Positions 9,376-18,340 of a stretch of DNA of 64,000 bases are shown here, in pieces. The position numbers and the translations under genes were made by a program. Below the pieces are notes generated by a model. The model was not told where the DNA came from. It did not search any database and saw only the letters and a list, made by a program, of their open reading frames with translations. The DNA is taken from positions 1,550,001-1,614,000 of the forward strand of contig NZ_CP047936.1 of the NCBI RefSeq assembly GCF_014279975.1. Reading direction: 5' to 3'. Position 1 is the first letter of the stretch; every line of letters begins with the position of its first letter. This DNA is from Synechococcus sp. BIOS-U3-1. GTDB taxonomy: Bacteria > Cyanobacteriota > Cyanobacteriia > PCC-6307 > Cyanobiaceae.

Positions 9376-10812
9376 ATGACAGGCTCCGTTGGAAATCTTG
9401 CCTGGAAAGCCGACACCGACCGCCCGAACATTGTTTTGATGTTGGCCGACAACATCGGCTTCGGAGACCTCGGCTGCTACGGCAGCGGCGGAGACCTCCG
9501 CGGTATGCCAACACCGCATCTCGATGATCTGGCGGAAAAGAGCCTGATGTTGACCCAGTTCTTCGTTGAGCCCGGCTGTACCCCGTCTCGGGCTGGATTG
9601 ATGACCGGTCGATACAGCGTTCGGTCGGGACTCAACAGCATCATCGTCGCTGGAACACCCAGCACCCTGCAGGAAGGGGAGTTGACACTCGCGGAAATCT
9701 GCAAGGAGAACGGCTACTCCACAGGGATGGTTGGCAAATGGCATCTGGGTGAAGATGCGCAGAGCATTCCCACAAAGCAGGGATTCGATTCGTACCGCCT
9801 CGGCATTCTGGAAACGACAGACGCCACCCTCTATCCCCAGACCATGCGTCGCTCAGGGATGAGCGAAGAGCAGATCGAAGCAGCACAATCCCACATTTGG
9901 GAGTCGAATGATGACGGCAGTCTGCGCCGTGTTCGCCCTTATGACCTCGAGTATCGCCGTCACGTCGAAAGTGACATCGCCGATGCGGCAACGTCGTTTA
10001 TCAAAGAGAAGTCTGCTGACGACGATCCTTTCTTTCTCTATGTCGGATGGTCCCACGTGCACTACCCGGAGGGAGCCCACAGCGATTTCGAGAATCGATC
10101 GTCATCCGGTCCCTACGGCGACATGCTCATGGAACACGACCACCGTGTAGGACAGGTTGTGGCCGCTGTTGAGGCGGCAGGAGTCCGAGATAACACGATC
10201 ATCATCTACCTCTCCGACAACGGTCCGGTTCAGAACCAGGTGATCAGCACCGACTTCAAAGGCAGCTCGCCAGGACCCTTCCGGGGCGAAGTTGGCGACG
10301 TACTCGAGGGGTCCCTGCGTGTACCGGGAATGGTGTCATGGCCAGGCAATATTCCGGCGCGCAAGAGCAATGAAATGGTGTCAATTCACGATTTTGTGCC
10401 GACCATCGCAGGGATGCTGGGCTCCAAACTGCCGGACGATCGTGCTTACGATGGAGTTAATCAATGGACGTTCTTCGTTGGTGAAAGCGAGCAGTCGAAT
10501 CGCGATCATCTGATCAGTTTCATCGGTGGTGAGATTGCAGCTGTGCGCTGGAAACAATGGCGTCTTTATCCCAAACAAGTGATCCAGTCGCAGACCAATC
10601 CCTCATCGCTCGGAGTCTGCGCCTATCGAGTTGAAGGAATGGGATACCCGTCAATCTTCCATATCGAGCGTGATCCCAGGGAGGAATTCAACGTGGTCGG
10701 AACATGTGCCTGGGTCTTGGGTCCATACATGAAAATCGTCGGCAATTATCTAACCTCCATTAAGGAGCATCCCAATCCTCCAACCTTCAGCATGACGTCG
10801 TTTCCGCAATGA
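9376..10812 (+). CDS. Sulfatase (arylsulfatase family, Cys-type)
   Basis: A 478-residue alkaline-phosphatase-superfamily sulfatase. Metal-binding residues appear in PNIVLMLADNIGFGDLG near the start and in YLSDNGPVQ in the middle. The activation signature is CTPSRAGLMTGRYSVRSGL (about residue 75); its Cys must be oxidised to formylglycine. The substrate would be a sulfate ester, and no signal peptide is evident. The next gene overlaps by 4 bases (ATGA) and encodes the formylglycine-generating enzyme. That gene has a nonsense codon, so the activation state of this sulfatase is in doubt. Confidence 0.92.
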   Translation: MTGSVGNLAWKADTDRPNIVLMLADNIGFGDLGCYGSGGDLRGMPTPHLDDLAEKSLMLTQFFVEPGCTPSRAGLMTGRYSVRSGLNSIIVAGTPSTLQEGELTLAEICKENGYSTGMVGKWHLGEDAQSIPTKQGFDSYRLGILETTDATLYPQTMRRSGMSEEQIEAAQSHIWESNDDGSLRRVRPYDLEYRRHVESDIADAATSFIKEKSADDDPFFLYVGWSHVHYPEGAHSDFENRSSSGPYGDMLMEHDHRVGQVVAAVEAAGVRDNTIIIYLSDNGPVQNQVISTDFKGSSPGPFRGEVGDVLEGSLRVPGMVSWPGNIPARKSNEMVSIHDFVPTIAGMLGSKLPDDRAYDGVNQWTFFVGESEQSNRDHLISFIGGEIAAVRWKQWRLYPKQVIQSQTNPSSLGVCAYRVEGMGYPSIFHIERDPREEFNVVGTCAWVLGPYMKIVGNYLTSIKEHPNPPTFSMTSFPQ

Positions 10813-11681
10813 CGAAGCCGAGTGAATTGCAGTTGAACCCAATCGCGACGCAAGACCTTATTCACATTCGCGGTGGATCTCTACTGATGGGATCCGGCGC
10901 GTTTTACATCGAAGAATCACCAACAGCTGTGGTGGAGATCGACGATGTTCTGATCCAGTCGAAGCTGGTCACCAACGCGCAGTTCAGCCATTTCATAGCT
11001 GAAAGCGGTTATGTCACAACAGCAGAAAGCAACGACCGCCTGGGATCCGTCGTATTCGTTGGGACGACTGGACCCGTCGCTCTAGATGACTGGCGAAAAT
11101 GGTGGGCTTGGGTTCCTGGCGCGAACTGGCTTCACCCCCAAGGGCCTGAATCGAACCTGGATGAGCAGATGCATCATCCCGTTGTGCATGTGTCCCTACA
11201 CGACGCTCGGGCCTATGCGGACTGGGCCGGTCTGGCCCTCCCGCAGGAACCGGAATGGGAGTGGTGTGCTCGTGGGGGCCTTGAAGGAGCCACCTACACC
11301 TGGGGGGAGGAGCCCAATCAAGGTGAAACTCTCTTCGCCAACACCTGGCAGGGCGACTTTCCATTTGACAATCGTGGGGCCCATGGATGGAAAGGCACGT
11401 CACCAGTCGGAGCCTTTCCGGCCAATGGCTACGGCCTTTTCGACATGGCAGGAAACGTCTGGGAGTGAACGGAAAGTGCGTGGCAGGACATTCCTAGTGC
11501 ACATTCCTGTTGCTCAGGATCAGCAGCCGGTGGTGACCTGAAAATCATCAAGGGCGGCTCGCACCTATGTTCCCCTCAGTACTGCCTCCGCTTCCGTCCA
11601 GCTGCCAGATCTCCTCAGGAATCCAGCGAAAGCACGAGTCACATCGGCTTCCGCTGCATCTCGCGGCACAGGCCAAAGTGA
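10809..11681 (+). pseudogene. Formylglycine-generating enzyme (SUMF1-like) with one in-frame TGA
   Basis: This gene should oxidise the sulfatase Cys to formylglycine. From ATG 10809 the frame runs 219 codons to GNVWE and then TGA at 11466-11468. The same frame continues without shift for 70 more codons to a TGA at 11679. This distal part carries KIIKGGSHLCSPQYC, with the C-x4-C pair of catalytic, copper-binding cysteines, and STSHIGFRC, the usual C-terminus. The family motif is GNVWEW, so TGA replaces TGG. It is a one-base nonsense allele, a sequencing error, or a readthrough or recoding site. Without the distal part the protein lacks its catalytic centre. It overlaps the sulfatase by ATGA. 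Confidence 0.85.
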
Positions 11682-11697
11682 TCACGTTGCTGACTGC

Positions 11698-12867
11698 TCA
11701 GATCTCCCAGATCAGAGCCTTCTCACTGGCCACGTTGAGAATGTTGCTGCGTGCCTTCGCCTGCAGCTCGGCCGGGTACCAGACACCTGCGGGGATGGTC
11801 TGCTCTGCGGACGAGAGTCCTGAACGCCCCCGCAACAGCTCCAATGCGAATGCCGCTGTGGCCTGACCCACACAATCTTCGAGATCCGCATGCACACAGC
11901 GCAGGGTGACCTGAGCAGGCATTCCTGAGCTGGCATCACCCTTCCTGAAAGCATCAACACGGATGGCATTGGTGGCTCCGACAAGCTTGTCGACCACCCT
12001 GATGAAGGGCATCGAAAACAACGCCAGGCCCTGCATCGCTGAGCGATTGAACAGCCAATCGCTCGGCAGCAGTTTCATGGCCGCGAACAAACTGTTCCAG
12101 ACACCCGGCGCAGTGCCGAAACGCGAAGCGCAATTAGCAACAGCCAATGCTTCAACAGTGGTCGGCACATCGGGGTTGTCGAGCAGGAAGCAGGCGTGCC
12201 TGCCCACACCTGAACCAAAGTCAACGACCCGACGCTCAGTCCAGGGCTCTTTGAGCGTGAGACTGCCATCCAAATAGGTCAACACTTTGGTGGCCAGAAG
12301 CAGAAAGGTGGCACTCACGATGGTGGGCCCGGCACCACCGGTTCCGGCTGTGAAAAAGCTCAGCTCGATGCGTTCACAGCTCTCTGGACCTCCAAGCTGT
12401 TGTGCTGCCTCGATAGCCATCAGTGCGCTGACTCCGGGCCAGATGCCACAGGAGACCACCGCAGGGATCCCAGCAGCGGCAGCTTCACTCGAGAGCTCCT
12501 TGGCATGGCGACTGAGGGCAAATTCATCGCAAACATCGCAATACGGAACCCCTGCTGCGATGCAAGCCCTGAGTAGATCAGGTTGCGTACAACCCTGGAA
12601 CGGTCCGGCCGTATGCACAACCAGCTTGACGCCACGGACGACGGCGACGAGCGAGTCGAAACCAGTCTCGAGATCCACTGACCTAAAAACGAGCTTCGGG
12701 AGGGCGAGACGATTCTGTACGGCCTCAAAATGGGCCCTGCTGCGACCGCCGATGGCAAGCCTGAGTGGCGCACTCGCGTTGCGACGGAGAGAGAGCTGAT
12801 GGAGCCAACGCACTGTTGAGGCACCAACGCGCCCATTGCCACCGATCACGAGCACATCAATCGTCAT
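11698..12867 (-). CDS. Saccharopine dehydrogenase-like NAD(P)-binding protein
   Basis: About 389 residues from ATG 12867 (MTIDVLVIGG). The N-terminus has a Rossmann motif (VIGGNGRVGASTVRWL) followed by IGGRSRAHFEAV and VVHTAGPFQGC, characteristic of the saccharopine dehydrogenase-like / trans-acting enoyl reductase group (COG3268-like). Cofactor binding is supported; the substrate is not. The gene is convergent with the broken formylglycine-generating enzyme gene, their stops 16 bases apart. Confidence 0.75.
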   Translation of the reverse strand: MTIDVLVIGGNGRVGASTVRWLHQLSLRRNASAPLRLAIGGRSRAHFEAVQNRLALPKLVFRSVDLETGFDSLVAVVRGVKLVVHTAGPFQGCTQPDLLRACIAAGVPYCDVCDEFALSRHAKELSSEAAAAGIPAVVSCGIWPGVSALMAIEAAQQLGGPESCERIELSFFTAGTGGAGPTIVSATFLLLATKVLTYLDGSLTLKEPWTERRVVDFGSGVGRHACFLLDNPDVPTTVEALAVANCASRFGTAPGVWNSLFAAMKLLPSDWLFNRSAMQGLALFSMPFIRVVDKLVGATNAIRVDAFRKGDASSGMPAQVTLRCVHADLEDCVGQATAAFALELLRGRSGLSSAEQTIPAGVWYPAELQAKARSNILNVASEKALIWEI

Positions 12868-12980
12868 TGACGACACCATCACAGCTGGCTGCCGAGCAAG
12901 ACAAGCCACTAATGAATGAGCGGCATCCTTGGTGCGGCATCCTTGGCCCGCCATGGTTGCTGGACATGCCTCTAGATCGT

Positions 12981-15900
12981 TCAATCGATTGCATCAGCAA
13001 GCAGTCTTGAGCCAAAACGTGCATAAAGAGCAGGGATCATCACAAGCGTGAGCAGCGTTGAGGTGATCAGACCACCCAGCACAACAATTGCAAGCGGCTG
13101 CAGAATCTCGTTGCCGGCACCGAAGGCCAGAGCCAAAGGCAACATCCCTAGCGATGAGGTGAGGGCGGTCATCAGGATCGCGTTGAGACGCTCGATGGTG
13201 CCGGCCCGGATCAATTCCTTCAAACTCTCTCCCCTCTGATGACGTCGGTTGTAGTTATCAACCAGCAAAAGACCATTACGGACTGCCACGCCAAATAGAG
13301 TGATGAATCCGATCAGCGATGCCACAGAGAGCACGCTGCCACTGAGCAGTACGGCAACAAGGCCTCCAACCAGCGCAAGCGGCAGATTGAGCAGGATGGC
13401 AACCGTCGCCGGCAGAGACCGGACAGCCACCACCATCACTGCAGCGATGACAACAGCGGCCAGCAAGCTGTAGAGCACCAGAGAACGGCTGGCACGCTGT
13501 TCAGACTCAAACTGACCCCCGTAGCGCAGGGTATAGCCAGAGGGCAGTTTCACCGACTGCTCTACGCGGCGGCGGATGTCATTGACCACCGGCCCTAGCG
13601 GGCGACCGGCGACATTGGCTGAGACGACGATCCGCCTGGAGACATCTTCGCGATTGACCTCGTAGGGACCCGACGTCTGTTCGAAGGTCACGAAATCACC
13701 GAGTGGCTTCAATGCCCCAGATGCCGTTCGGATCGGCAGCTCCTGCAACGCCTGCAGGTCGCCCTGCTGCTCAGTGGGAAGGGTGACGACCAGAGGAACC
13801 TGAGCGCCGGAGGATGTCGTATTGCCAACGGCCGTTCCATGCAGGGCCACCTCAGTTGCCCGTGCCAGTGCTGCGACGCGGACTCCCTCACGCAGTGCCG
13901 CCTCGCGATCGATCTGAAGTTGGATCTGAGGTACCGGTAACTGTGGCTCCAGCTGCAGATCGACCACTCCGGAGACCTCGGCAACAGCATCGCGAACCTG
14001 CCCGCCGAGATCGCTCAGCTCCTGCAGATCAGGACCGGCGATTTTGATCGCGATAGCACTGCGTACCCCTGACAGCACCTCATCCATCCGATGGGAGATG
14101 AATCCACCCACATTGGGGGCCACACCAGGCAGGCCAACAAAAGCTTCACGGATGCGCGCGATCGCAGCAGGACGATCCCTCATCGCCTGATCACTCAGCT
14201 CAAGATCCACGTGGGCAATGTTCACTCCAGCACCATCGGCATCGCCTGGTGCACGACCAGCTCTCACCTGCACCCACTCCACATCGTCGCTGGACTGGAG
14301 CTGTTTGGAGAGAAGTCGACCGGCACGGCTGGTCATCTCTAGAGAAACACCGGGGTAAAGCACCATGGAGTTCACCAGTGACTGCTCCCGGAATTCAGGC
14401 AGGAAAACTCGGCCGAGACTGGGAAGAATCAACAAGGTGGCAATCACCACAGACACCGCCAGCACCAAAACCCGACGTGGGGATCGCAGGACAAGCTCAA
14501 GCAGCGGTTTGTAAACACGTTGAACACTGGATTCCACCCATGACGCACCTGCAGGCAGAGGAGCACGACTCAGTAGCAAGGCGCAAAGGGCCGGTGACAA
14601 GGTGAGCGCAACAGCTGTTGAGGCAACAATCGACAGCACATAGGCGATTCCCATCGGCATGAAAATGCGCCCCTCCACACCACTAAGGGTGAAGATCGGT
14701 GCGAACACCACAACGATGATCAAAGTGGAGAACAGCACGGGTTTTCGCACTTCCACCGAGGTGTTGAACACCACCTCAAGCGGATTCAACGGCTGGGCCT
14801 GAAGTCGATTGCGACGCAGCCCCCGATAACAGTTCTCCATATCGACGATGGCATCGTCGACAACGGAACCAATTGCCACCACCAGACCACCGAGAGTCAT
14901 CGTGTTGAGGTGAAGGCCGAACCCACGCATCAATAACAGCCCAACGAGCAGGGAGAGTGGAATGGCGCTGAGAGCGATCAAGGCTGTACGCCAGTTCATC
15001 AAAAACAGCAGAAGCACTACGGCAACAATCAACACTCCAAGCAGGAGCGATTCACTGACATTGCGGATGGCAATCTCGATAAACTTCGACTGACGGAAGG
15101 TCTGAGTGACCGAGACATCTGCAGGAAGCGACGACTGAAGACGGCGCATGGTGTCTTCAACAGCGCGTGTCAGCTGAGGCGTATCCACATCAGGCTGTTT
15201 GTTGATCATCAGCACAACAGCCGGTCGTCCGTTGAGGCTGGCCTCGCCACGACGCAGCGCTGCTCCGGATCTCACCTCTGCAACCAATCCCAGGGGAATG
15301 GCACGGCCATCACCCGCACGCACAACGGAACGCGTGATGTCATCGGCATTAGTGATGGCATGGTCGCTGAGGATGAGACGTTCCTGACCACCAGAAATCT
15401 GCACCCCACCGCGACCATTGAACTGAGCATTACCAGCGGCTTCAAGCAGCTCATTCAAGGCGACATCCTGATCCTGCAGAGCCTTGAGATCAAGCTGCAA
15501 CTCGGTCTGAGGACTGTCCCCCCCATAGATCGTGACCTGCGCCACTCCAGCAATGGCAAGCAGTGAGTGTTCATAGGTGCGCTGCACGATGCTGCGCAGT
15601 TGCAAGGTCTGCTCGAGCGAAGCGTTCTCCGGAAGCGTGAATGCGTATTGAAGAATCGTTCCCAGAGGTGAAAGCAACGGCGAAATTGCCGGAGCCTCCG
15701 CCGATTCGGGAAGCTGCATCCGAACTCGCTGCAAACGTTCCGACACCGCCAGCCGGGCACGCTCCAAGCTGGCCGAATCATCAAACACCACCTGCACCAT
15801 CGACAGACCAGGTTTGGACGCGGATCGAACCAGATCAACCCCTCTCAAACCGTTCACAGCCGCCTCGATCGGCTCACTGATCTGACGCTCGACCTGTTCA

Positions 15901-16085
15901 GGTGCCAAACCGGGTGCGACGGTCTGAATTTCGACCTGAGGCGGTGCAAAGGGCGGGAACACATCCAGTGGCATCTGCAGAACATTGATCACGCCAAGGA
16001 GGCTGATCAGCAAGCAGCTGATCAGAACTAGCCATCTGCGGGCGATTGACCAGCGCAGAATGTCATTCAGCAGATTGTTGAACAT
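12981..16085 (-). CDS. Heavy-metal efflux RND transporter (CusA/CzcA family)
   Basis: A 1034-residue inner-membrane proton/metal antiporter subunit. It shows the RND plan: an N-terminal membrane helix, a first periplasmic domain, six helices (including VVDDAIVDMENCYRG with acidic residues in helix 4), a second periplasmic domain and six more helices. ATG 16085 (MFNNLLNDILRWSI) is chosen over upstream starts because it matches the family N-terminus. It follows a very short adaptor-like gene by 46 bases, and the shared promoter region has a Zur-like box, so zinc or cobalt is a likely cargo. No outer-membrane TolC/CzcC gene lies nearby. Confidence 0.9.
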   Translation of the reverse strand: MFNNLLNDILRWSIARRWLVLISCLLISLLGVINVLQMPLDVFPPFAPPQVEIQTVAPGLAPEQVERQISEPIEAAVNGLRGVDLVRSASKPGLSMVQVVFDDSASLERARLAVSERLQRVRMQLPESAEAPAISPLLSPLGTILQYAFTLPENASLEQTLQLRSIVQRTYEHSLLAIAGVAQVTIYGGDSPQTELQLDLKALQDQDVALNELLEAAGNAQFNGRGGVQISGGQERLILSDHAITNADDITRSVVRAGDGRAIPLGLVAEVRSGAALRRGEASLNGRPAVVLMINKQPDVDTPQLTRAVEDTMRRLQSSLPADVSVTQTFRQSKFIEIAIRNVSESLLLGVLIVAVVLLLFLMNWRTALIALSAIPLSLLVGLLLMRGFGLHLNTMTLGGLVVAIGSVVDDAIVDMENCYRGLRRNRLQAQPLNPLEVVFNTSVEVRKPVLFSTLIIVVVFAPIFTLSGVEGRIFMPMGIAYVLSIVASTAVALTLSPALCALLLSRAPLPAGASWVESSVQRVYKPLLELVLRSPRRVLVLAVSVVIATLLILPSLGRVFLPEFREQSLVNSMVLYPGVSLEMTSRAGRLLSKQLQSSDDVEWVQVRAGRAPGDADGAGVNIAHVDLELSDQAMRDRPAAIARIREAFVGLPGVAPNVGGFISHRMDEVLSGVRSAIAIKIAGPDLQELSDLGGQVRDAVAEVSGVVDLQLEPQLPVPQIQLQIDREAALREGVRVAALARATEVALHGTAVGNTTSSGAQVPLVVTLPTEQQGDLQALQELPIRTASGALKPLGDFVTFEQTSGPYEVNREDVSRRIVVSANVAGRPLGPVVNDIRRRVEQSVKLPSGYTLRYGGQFESEQRASRSLVLYSLLAAVVIAAVMVVAVRSLPATVAILLNLPLALVGGLVAVLLSGSVLSVASLIGFITLFGVAVRNGLLLVDNYNRRHQRGESLKELIRAGTIERLNAILMTALTSSLGMLPLALAFGAGNEILQPLAIVVLGGLITSTLLTLVMIPALYARFGSRLLADAID

Positions 16086-16131
16086 CGATGAACTCTTGAA
16101 TCGCCAAACGACAAAAAGAAGCTGAGCAGGT

Positions 16132-16539
16132 TCAACGTTTGTTCTTCTGCGATTCGGCGAAGATCGACAAAGCACCGGAGACGACAATCTGCTCGTCTGC
16201 CGTTACACCCTTGAGAACCACCGTGCGATCAACAGAAACGGAACCGAGTTTGATGACAACCGGGTCGTAGGTGGTTCCACTGAAAACGAAGACATAGGGC
16301 TCTCCATTCGCCTTGACAATGGCAACGTTCGGCACACTCAACTGACCGTTGGCCTCGACCTTGGGCTTTTCAGAGACGATTCCGAGCAACTGATCGCGGT
16401 TGGGGTTGGCCTGCACCTGGCCCACGGCACCGGTCTGGACAAATTCATCGCCATGACCGGCGTGAGCCAACACTGGAGCCGTAGAGAAACCGCTGATACC
16501 GGCCAGGGCTGCCATACACATCAAAGCGAGAGCGCGCAT
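16132..16539 (-). CDS. Short periplasmic adaptor-like protein of the RND pump
   Basis: A 135-residue exported protein with a signal peptide ending near APVLA, then HAGHGDEF, a likely metal-binding stretch. The rest resembles only the C-terminal membrane-proximal part of CusB/CzcB-type adaptors (VPNVAIVKANGEPYVFVF, then VVLKGVTADEQIVVSGA). The hairpin, lipoyl and barrel domains of a full adaptor of about 400 residues are absent. It sits directly upstream of the RND gene and begins 29 bases from a Zur-like box. It may be a reduced adaptor or a separate regulatory metal-binding subunit. Confidence 0.75.
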   Translation of the reverse strand: MRALALMCMAALAGISGFSTAPVLAHAGHGDEFVQTGAVGQVQANPNRDQLLGIVSEKPKVEANGQLSVPNVAIVKANGEPYVFVFSGTTYDPVVIKLGSVSVDRTVVLKGVTADEQIVVSGALSIFAESQKNKR

Positions 16540-16567
16540 GCAAAATCCGTCGTTGTCTTCATTGTGG

Positions 16568-16582
16568 TGAGAATGATTATCA
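16568..16582. promoter_or_regulatory. Zur-like operator between divergent metal genes
   Basis: The 15-base element tgagaatgattatca is a near-perfect 7-1-7 inverted repeat of the Fur/Zur class. It lies between the RND/adaptor operon (minus) and the DUF3721/PepSY-like pair (plus). It matches the elements before znuA (14 of 15 bases) and znuC. Confidence 0.7.
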
Positions 16583-16736
16583 GTGGCCACTTTTGTGACA
16601 TCACACAGACAAGCCCGCTGCGACAAAAAGCCTCAAAGCAGCTTCAACAATGCCCAGTCCATGCTCAGCTCAGGCAAGATTGGCTCAGTCCAAGCCGACT
16701 GCACTCGGCGAGAGGGTCTGAACCTCAATCTGAATC

Positions 16737-16976
16737 ATGGCTTTTTCAGCGTTGGCGATTGCCTGGACGACGGTAGTTGTCATCTCTGGGGTTGGCATCT
16801 CTGACTTCGTGATGCCTGGCTCTGCACGAGCCCACAGCAAAGGCCTCTACGCAACAGAAGCCGAAGCACGCCAACGTGCTGAACAGATCGGCTGCAACGC
16901 TGTGCATGAAAACAACGGTCGCTGGATGCCCTGCGCAAATGAGCGTGAACTGCATCAACAGCTGCGCAAGCAATGA
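16737..16976 (+). CDS. DUF3721 protein, exported
   Basis: A 79-residue protein with an N-terminal hydrophobic signal ending around GSARA, then a DUF3721 core: GLYATEAEARQRAEQIGC followed by a His-containing NNGRWMPC. The two conserved Cys of the core are present. Function is unknown. A second family member lies at 37495-37767, also beside metal genes, which suggests a link to metal handling. The stop overlaps the next start by ATGA. Confidence 0.75.
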   Translation: MAFSALAIAWTTVVVISGVGISDFVMPGSARAHSKGLYATEAEARQRAEQIGCNAVHENNGRWMPCANERELHQQLRKQ

Positions 16977-17245
16977 AGCGCGGCCTTAGTTCACAACGGA
17001 AAGCGCGGCGCATTCACCGCTGGCTCGTTCCGATCGCAGCAGCACCATTGCTCATCACAGCGATCAGTGGCTCGCTATACAGCGTTTTACTGGAACAGGG
17101 TATCGATGCATTCTGGTTACTTAAGGTCCACACCGGCAGGTTCGGCATGCTGAACCTGCAGTCGTTTTATCCAGCGCTACTGGGAGTGTTCACCATTGTG
17201 ATCACAGCATCAGGAGTCACGCTGCTGATCAAGCCTCGCAACTAA
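16973..17245 (+). CDS. PepSY-associated-type membrane protein
   Basis: A 90-residue protein with two membrane helices (LVPIAAAPLLITAISGSLYS and ALLGVFTIVITASGVTLL) separated by a short loop. The R-x-I-H-R-W start and ISGSLYS resemble PepSY-associated membrane proteins. It is translationally coupled to DUF3721 by ATGA. Function inferred only from context (metal or redox at the membrane). Confidence 0.6.
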   Translation: MKRGLSSQRKARRIHRWLVPIAAAPLLITAISGSLYSVLLEQGIDAFWLLKVHTGRFGMLNLQSFYPALLGVFTIVITASGVTLLIKPRN

Positions 17246-17358
17246 CAATCCATTAAAGCAATTACTGATCCGTTCAGTGCAAATCTGCCGGTCTGATAGT
17301 TGGGACAGAGCCTCCAGAATTGCTAAGCCGTAAACAAACAAACGATCAACATCCACCA

Positions 17359-18207
17359 ATGCGTCGATTCGCTTACAACTGCGCCACGATCGGGTTAATT
17401 GCAGGCATCAGCGTTGCAGGTCTGCCAGCGGGAGCACAGACACCCACTTACTGCGAACCGGATATTGGCTCACCAGCGAATCTCAAAATAATTAAGCATG
17501 GGCTTCTCGAGGGTTATCTGGCATCCGATGCCGTACCCAACTCCCTAAGGCTGCTTCCCCCACATCCCAAACAGGGGTCTCTGGCCTACGACCTTGATGT
17601 TGCCAATGCTGAATCAACCTTCCCACTTCAAGGCACACCACGCTGGGAAGTCGCGGCGATCGATGCCAATCTGCATTTTCCTGAGGCTGCAGCGATCTAT
17701 TCATGCGCTGTTGGGGTGCCGATCACCAAGGACGGGACGCCAAGGCTCTACACCCTGCTGCAGCGCACACTGACCGATGCCGGTCTGGCGACTTACAAGG
17801 CCAAAAACAACTACAAACGCCCAAGGCCGTTCATGGTCAACGGCAAACCAATCTGCACTCCGGATGATGAGACTGAGCTCAGAGGCGATGGCTCCTATCC
17901 CTCCGGCCACACCGCAGCTGGATGGGCATGGGCCCTGGTTCTCAGCGAGATCGCACCAGAACGGCGCGATGCAATCCTGGCAAGAGGAATCGAGTATGGA
18001 AAGAGCCGCTACATCTGCAATGTGCACTGGCTGAGTGATGTGCAAGCCAGCCAGATCATCGCCTCAGGCACCGTGGCTCAATTGCAGAATGATCCGGTCT
18101 TCCGCGCTGATCTAAGAGCCGCAAAAGCGGAGGTCCAGACATTGCGTCTTCAGGGGCTGACCCCCAACGGAGACTGCGGCTTGGAGAGAAGAGCTTTTCA
18201 ACCCTGA
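17359..18207 (+). CDS. Class A nonspecific acid phosphatase (PAP2 superfamily), exported
   Basis: About 282 residues from ATG 17359 (MRRFAYN), with a signal peptide ending near AGAQ. The three PAP2 motifs are intact: K-x6-RP in KNNYKRPRP, PSGH in GSYPSGHTAAG, and SR-x5-H-x3-D in SRYICNVHWLSDV. The family dephosphorylates many phosphomonoesters in the periplasm, fitting phosphate scavenging. No Pho box was identified upstream. Confidence 0.88.
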   Translation: MRRFAYNCATIGLIAGISVAGLPAGAQTPTYCEPDIGSPANLKIIKHGLLEGYLASDAVPNSLRLLPPHPKQGSLAYDLDVANAESTFPLQGTPRWEVAAIDANLHFPEAAAIYSCAVGVPITKDGTPRLYTLLQRTLTDAGLATYKAKNNYKRPRPFMVNGKPICTPDDETELRGDGSYPSGHTAAGWAWALVLSEIAPERRDAILARGIEYGKSRYICNVHWLSDVQASQIIASGTVAQLQNDPVFRADLRAAKAEVQTLRLQGLTPNGDCGLERRAFQP

Positions 18208-18340
18208 GGTTGAGCTCCTGCTTGAAACCGATCAGGCCACTCGCCCATACCGTCGGCAAATCTTTGCAACATCCATCGGGAGATCTCTGCATCAGACCGA
18301 AGCTTGAGCCATGCCATAAGTCGATGACATTGACGTCACC

